A stretch of 59,878 bases of DNA, taken from NCBI GenBank assembly GCA_016763315.1, contig JAESTZ010000057.1, positions 1 to 59,878 on the forward strand. Reading direction: 5' to 3'. Below the pieces are notes generated by a model, which was not told the origin of the DNA, made no database searches, and saw nothing but the letters and a program-made list of their open reading frames with translations. Origin of the DNA: Robiginitomaculum sp. (GTDB taxonomy: Bacteria; Pseudomonadota; Alphaproteobacteria; Caulobacterales; Maricaulaceae). The position numbers and the translations under genes were made by a program. How positions within the stretch are numbered: the first letter of the stretch is position 1; each line of letters starts with the position of its first letter. Below are positions 56,279 to 59,878 of the stretch, piece by piece.

Positions 56279-57387
56279 ACGAGCAACCGGACATTTTAGT
56301 GCTGGGACTTGGCCCTGCCGGTGCTTGCGCGGCTGAGATCTGTGCACAAGCCGGATTATCAGTGCTGGCCATAGATAAGAAGAACCAGCCGGGCGCACCG
56401 ATACAATGCGCTGAATTTGTTCCGGCAATGATCGGATCCGAGGTTGATTCTTTGCACAAAACCACCATCCAGAATATCCGCTCAATGCAAACTTTTGTCG
56501 AAGATCAGCCAGCAGATATTATGGCAGAATTTCCCGGAAGAATGATTGACCGGCGAAACTTCGACAAGGAGCTTGGCTTACGAGCAATAAGAGCCGGAGC
56601 AAAATTGGAATATGAAATAAAAGCACAAGACATTTCAACCGGCGCCGATGTGGAGCTTGCCGACGGACGCTTGATTTCAGCAAAAGTTCTAATTGGAGCC
56701 GATGGGCCAAAATCACTAGTTGGTTATGGCATGGGCTCGTCAAATACTGAATTTCTGGATACACGGCAAATCAAAGTAGCCTTGTTGCGTCCGTTTGAAA
56801 GTACAGATATTTTTCTAAAAAGCTCGATTGTAGGAGGCTATGGCTGGGCCTTTCCTAAAGGTGATACGGTCAATATCGGCCTTGGTGTACATCCCGATCA
56901 CCGAAAGATGCTAAAGCCACTATTAAATGAGCTGCACCAAGAACTGATTAACTGCGGGCGCGCAGCAGAAGAAATTATAAGCCATACTGGCGGTTTGATC
57001 CCTGCCGGTGGCATGATTAAACCGTGGCGCATTGTCGGGCCAACCCTGTGCCTATTAGCTGGTGATGCAGCTGGTTTAACCAACCCGATAACCGGAGCCG
57101 GAATTAACTCGGCAGTAATTAGCGGTAAGCTAGCTGGCGAAGCGGCGGTACGCTATCTCGCTGATCCGCAGCAAACACAAGCTGGCGAAGACTACCAAGA
57201 AGACCTCGAAGATTTATTCGAAGCTTCTTTATCAAGAGCTGTTGCTCACAGAAAAAGACTTGTTACTTACTGGCGCGAAAACAACAATCTTTCGCCAGAA
57301 CAATTACGTTCTGGCTGGATTGCCTATGACCAATATTGGCAAGCGCCAACCCCATCATCATTGGAGAAAACCCCATGTCCTGCTTGA
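56275..57387 (+). CDS. lipT: FAD-dependent oxidoreductase of the geranylgeranyl reductase family (LipT-like)
   Basis: A 370-residue flavoprotein. FAD-binding GLGPAGA at residues 11-17, then AIDKK, CAEFVP, and a C-terminal GD motif LLAGDAAGLTNPITGAGIN (about 262-280). Family members reduce double bonds in lipids; the LipT of lipS1-lipT-lipS2-slpl(AB) clusters has this fold and is thought to supply electrons. The ATG at 56275 overlaps the lipS1 stop; upstream extension lies inside lipS1. It overlaps lipS2 by 13 nt. Confidence 0.8.
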   Translation: MNEQPDILVLGLGPAGACAAEICAQAGLSVLAIDKKNQPGAPIQCAEFVPAMIGSEVDSLHKTTIQNIRSMQTFVEDQPADIMAEFPGRMIDRRNFDKELGLRAIRAGAKLEYEIKAQDISTGADVELADGRLISAKVLIGADGPKSLVGYGMGSSNTEFLDTRQIKVALLRPFESTDIFLKSSIVGGYGWAFPKGDTVNIGLGVHPDHRKMLKPLLNELHQELINCGRAAEEIISHTGGLIPAGGMIKPWRIVGPTLCLLAGDAAGLTNPITGAGINSAVISGKLAGEAAVRYLADPQQTQAGEDYQEDLEDLFEASLSRAVAHRKRLVTYWRENNNLSPEQLRSGWIAYDQYWQAPTPSSLEKTPCPA

Positions 57388-58670
57388 AACCAGAAGGCGC
57401 AAGCCCAAGAGAAACATCTGCTGATGATCCAGACTTTAACGCCTTTGATGTGATGGAGCCACGCAAGCCAAACATCACCCCAAAAAACTTGCGTAATGGC
57501 GGGCGGGTTAAAACTGATGACATGCCACCAACTGGGCTTTATCTGCCGAACAACAATATCCAAACGCCGAATATGACCTCGCCAGAATATGTGCAGCTCT
57601 CCACAGCGGCGGCTTTGACCCTTGGTATTATGCCGGGCAAAATGCATCGCTGCGAGTGCACAAGGTGCCTGAATATCTTGCTGACTTACCCCGAAGGTTG
57701 CCGGGCGAATTGTGCTTATTGCGGTTTGGCAAGACACCGCGAAGCAGATCGTGACTATGCCGATCGCAATTTCATTCGCGTTGACTGGCCAAGCGTTCCG
57801 ATGGATCAAATTATCGATATTGTTGCCAAAGATCCAGAAAATTCACCATTTCATCGCATGTGTATTTCAATGATCACTCACCCGAAATCCGATGATGATA
57901 CGGTAACTGTCTTAAAGAAATGGACTGCAAAGATTGACCCGTCGGCAATTGCAATCTCGATCCTTTCAAACCCGACTACCATGGGTCGCTCCAATGTTGA
58001 GGAATTACATGAACTTGGCAGTGATATTTTCACCGTCGCCATTGATGCCGCAACTCCTGAGCTGTTCGACCGAACCCGTGGCAAAGGCGTTCAAAGCCCG
58101 CATACATGGAAGAAATACTGGGAAGTTTTGCTTGATGCCAAAGATGTTTTCGGCCCACAAAAGTTTGGCGCACATATTATCGTCGGCATGGGCGAAACCG
58201 AATATGAAATTTTAGCATTGGTCGAGCAGTTGGTGCAAATGGGCGGACACAGCCACATGTTTTGCTTTTATCCGGAAAAAGGCTCGTTGATGGATCATTT
58301 ACCGGCCACTCCACGCGATCAATGGCGACGGGTACAATTAGGCAGGTATTTGCTGGATTATTGCGGCGCCAAAGTCGCTCACATGAAATTTGATAGCGAA
58401 GGCCGGATCATTGATTTTGGCCTGCCAAAAGCCGAATTAGATATGATCATTGATACCGGAATTGCCTTTCGCACGTCCGGTTGTCCGGGTAAATTTGCTG
58501 ATGATATTTCGGCTTGTGATCGCCCCTATGGTGATAGCCCGCCATCAGATATCGCCTCTTATCCGTTTCAACCAAAAGACGTTGATTTGCGCCGGATCAG
58601 ACAGCAATTAGACATGGAAAAGCCCGGCGAAACTTACGAGGAAGGCGATGATCTGGAAGACTGGAAATGA
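57375..58670 (+). CDS. lipS2: Radical SAM protein, LipS2-like lipoyl synthase subunit
   Basis: A 431-residue radical SAM enzyme with CxxxCxxC at C109, C113, C116 (EGCRANCAYCGLAR). A nearby upstream cysteine group, C93, C95, C98 (HRCECTRCLN), may hold an auxiliary cluster. A C-terminal cysteine is in TSGCPGKFADDISACDRP. I chose ATG 57375, with GGAG 9 nt upstream, since it fits overlap with lipT. Together with LipS1 it would form the lipoyl synthase; each is expected to insert one sulfur. Confidence 0.75.
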   Translation: MSCLKPEGASPRETSADDPDFNAFDVMEPRKPNITPKNLRNGGRVKTDDMPPTGLYLPNNNIQTPNMTSPEYVQLSTAAALTLGIMPGKMHRCECTRCLNILLTYPEGCRANCAYCGLARHREADRDYADRNFIRVDWPSVPMDQIIDIVAKDPENSPFHRMCISMITHPKSDDDTVTVLKKWTAKIDPSAIAISILSNPTTMGRSNVEELHELGSDIFTVAIDAATPELFDRTRGKGVQSPHTWKKYWEVLLDAKDVFGPQKFGAHIIVGMGETEYEILALVEQLVQMGGHSHMFCFYPEKGSLMDHLPATPRDQWRRVQLGRYLLDYCGAKVAHMKFDSEGRIIDFGLPKAELDMIIDTGIAFRTSGCPGKFADDISACDRPYGDSPPSDIASYPFQPKDVDLRRIRQQLDMEKPGETYEEGDDLEDWK

Positions 58671-59737
58671 ACAAACCAGAATTTCGTGTAATTGATACCG
58701 GCTTACGTTCTGGTCGTGAAAATATTGCCTTTGATGCAGCAATGATCGAAGCCCACCAAACAGCTGCGATTGGCGACAGTATTCGCTTTATTCATTTTAA
58801 GCCTTGTGCATTGGTTGGCCGTCATCAGGACTTAAGCCGCGAGCTAAAATTGAATTATTGCACCGACAACAATATCCAGACCGTGCGTCGGATCACTGGC
58901 GGTGGAGCGATCTATATGGATCAGGGGCAGATAGGTTGGGCATTGGTGTTTTCGCGCAAGACATTGAATATTTCCGATCTTGGTGAGCTTACCAAAGCTA
59001 TTTGTGAAGCCGCCGCCCACGGCCTGTCCAAGCTGGGCATAGAAGTCCAATTCCGACCGCGCAATGACATAGAGGTCGGTGGTCGCAAAATCGGTGGTTC
59101 CGGCGGCTTTTTTGATGGCAATACCTTGTTCTTTCAAGGAACTGTACTGATAGATACTGATCCGTCTGTAATGATGTCGGCATTAAATGTTGCCAAAACC
59201 AAATTGCAAAAGCGCCAACTAGATGATGCAAGCACAAGAGTAACCACCTTAAAGCAATTACTAGAAACTACCCCTACGATAGAGGCTATCAAACAAACAT
59301 TACTAACCGGCTTTGAAGAAAAGCTGGGAATTTCTCTGCGGCATGAAAACCCTTACCCCGAAGAAGAGCATCTGGCGAAACAGTATTTCGATGAAGAAAT
59401 TGGCCAAGATGATTATGTCCACGAGATCGACCGCGCCGATGCCCAAGCGGGCGTGTTACACGGCTCCCATACCGGCGCCGGTGGTACGGTCGAAGCCTTT
59501 GTGCGACTTGAGGGTAATAATGATGAGCGCTTACGCGAAGTATTGCTTACCGGCGATTTTTTCGTAACTCCGCCACGAATTGTACTTGATCTTGAAAGTC
59601 ATTTACGCCGGGTTGAAGTTTGCGAGATAAGTCAAGAAGTACAAGAATTTTTTGCAAAATCAGAAGTGGATTTGCTTAGTATCTCCCCTGATGACTTTGT
59701 CAGTGCTATCGAAAATGCCCTAAAACACACACCTTAA
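58667..59737 (+). CDS. slpl(AB): Lipoate:protein ligase of the fused LplA-LplB type, sLpl(AB)
   Basis: A 356-residue ligase that activates octanoate or lipoate as an acyl-AMP and attaches it to a lysine of the target protein. The ATP/acyl-AMP motif RRITGGGAIYMDQGQIGW (about 74-91), catalytic Lys K141 in GGRKIGGSGGFF, and a C-terminal accessory domain (about 240-356) fused in one chain are visible. The ATG overlaps the lipS2 stop. No lbpA or E2 gene follows within 140 bp of the window edge. Confidence 0.9.
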   Translation: MNKPEFRVIDTGLRSGRENIAFDAAMIEAHQTAAIGDSIRFIHFKPCALVGRHQDLSRELKLNYCTDNNIQTVRRITGGGAIYMDQGQIGWALVFSRKTLNISDLGELTKAICEAAAHGLSKLGIEVQFRPRNDIEVGGRKIGGSGGFFDGNTLFFQGTVLIDTDPSVMMSALNVAKTKLQKRQLDDASTRVTTLKQLLETTPTIEAIKQTLLTGFEEKLGISLRHENPYPEEEHLAKQYFDEEIGQDDYVHEIDRADAQAGVLHGSHTGAGGTVEAFVRLEGNNDERLREVLLTGDFFVTPPRIVLDLESHLRRVEVCEISQEVQEFFAKSEVDLLSISPDDFVSAIENALKHTP

Positions 59738-59762
59738 AAAATGATTTTACCATAATTTCGAC

Positions 59763-59878
59763 TTTCCCCGGTGGATAAAATTTAAAAAAGCTCGGCGAGC
59801 AAAAACCATTGTTTCGCCAAAAGCTTTATAAAACTATGAGAAAAGCCCACATTTCATTAAGTTTGCTACGTATTAACA
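59763..59878 (+). repeat. Intergenic repeat family 2, copy E (cut by window edge)
   Basis: Starts TTTCCCCGGTGGATAAA 26 nt after the ligase gene and ends GTATTAACA at the last base of the window, 116 bp, against 115 bp for copy D at 36114-36228. Small hairpin GCTCG/CGAGC inside. It probably continues beyond the window. Confidence 0.5.

Overview
The window is a chromosomal piece of a moderately AT-rich alphaproteobacterium. The evidence is an RcGTA-type gene transfer agent cluster, an alphaproteobacterial aa3 cytochrome oxidase cluster (ctaC-ctaD-ctaB-coxF-ctaG-ctaE-DUF983-surf1), DUF1476 and DUF2336 proteins, the separate PurS/PurQ/PurL type of FGAM synthetase, and an S4 protein of alphaproteobacterial type. 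The genus cannot be fixed from sequence reading alone. No rRNA, tRNA, CRISPR array or insertion sequence was seen.

Layout. 1-7.2 kb (minus strand): a DegP protease with an OmpR-type regulator and the start of its kinase, an unrecognised 443-residue protein, and a second two-component system with a PepSY protein and a short J-protein. A perfect 9-bp inverted repeat encloses the J-protein ribosome binding site and includes its start codon. 7.2-20.4 kb (minus): an almost complete gene transfer agent cluster running g2 to g15, including the easily missed g10.1 (13587-13766). The last gene, the tail hub/host-specificity protein g15, carries an in-frame amber codon and a +1 frameshift. 20.5-32.4 kb: housekeeping genes, namely a UPF0260 protein, a class A penicillin-binding protein, PAN-domain and DUF2336 proteins, rpsD, the glutaredoxin/BolA pair split by an aldo-keto reductase, purCSQL, DUF1476 and two exported thioredoxin-fold proteins. 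32.7-37.8 kb: a beta-propeller protein, NfeD/SPFH, a peroxiredoxin, a YqgE protein and a GNAT acetyltransferase. 37.8-44.1 kb (minus): the cytochrome oxidase cluster. 44.4-51.3 kb: a TPR protein, TldD, EttA, an S9-type peptidase-like lipoprotein that seems to lack its catalytic His, and a small membrane protein. 51.4-55.2 kb (plus): a TetR-controlled exporter operon with a clear palindromic operator.

55.2-59.7 kb (plus): four overlapping genes that match the recently described alternative lipoate assembly pathway, in which the radical SAM pair LipS1/LipS2 forms a lipoyl synthase, sLpl(AB) is the ligase and LipT is an associated flavoprotein. No sulfur-oxidation genes accompany them inside the window, so their target protein is open.

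Non-coding structure is unusually informative. Three divergent intergenic regions (21.1, 32.6 and 48.6 kb) carry the same two-module inverted-repeat element, in the same orientation, with a loop that varies in length. A second, unrelated repeat of at least 115 bp occurs at 36.1 kb and at the right edge of the window. The tldD-ettA gap holds a palindromic repeat of a type common in alphaproteobacteria.
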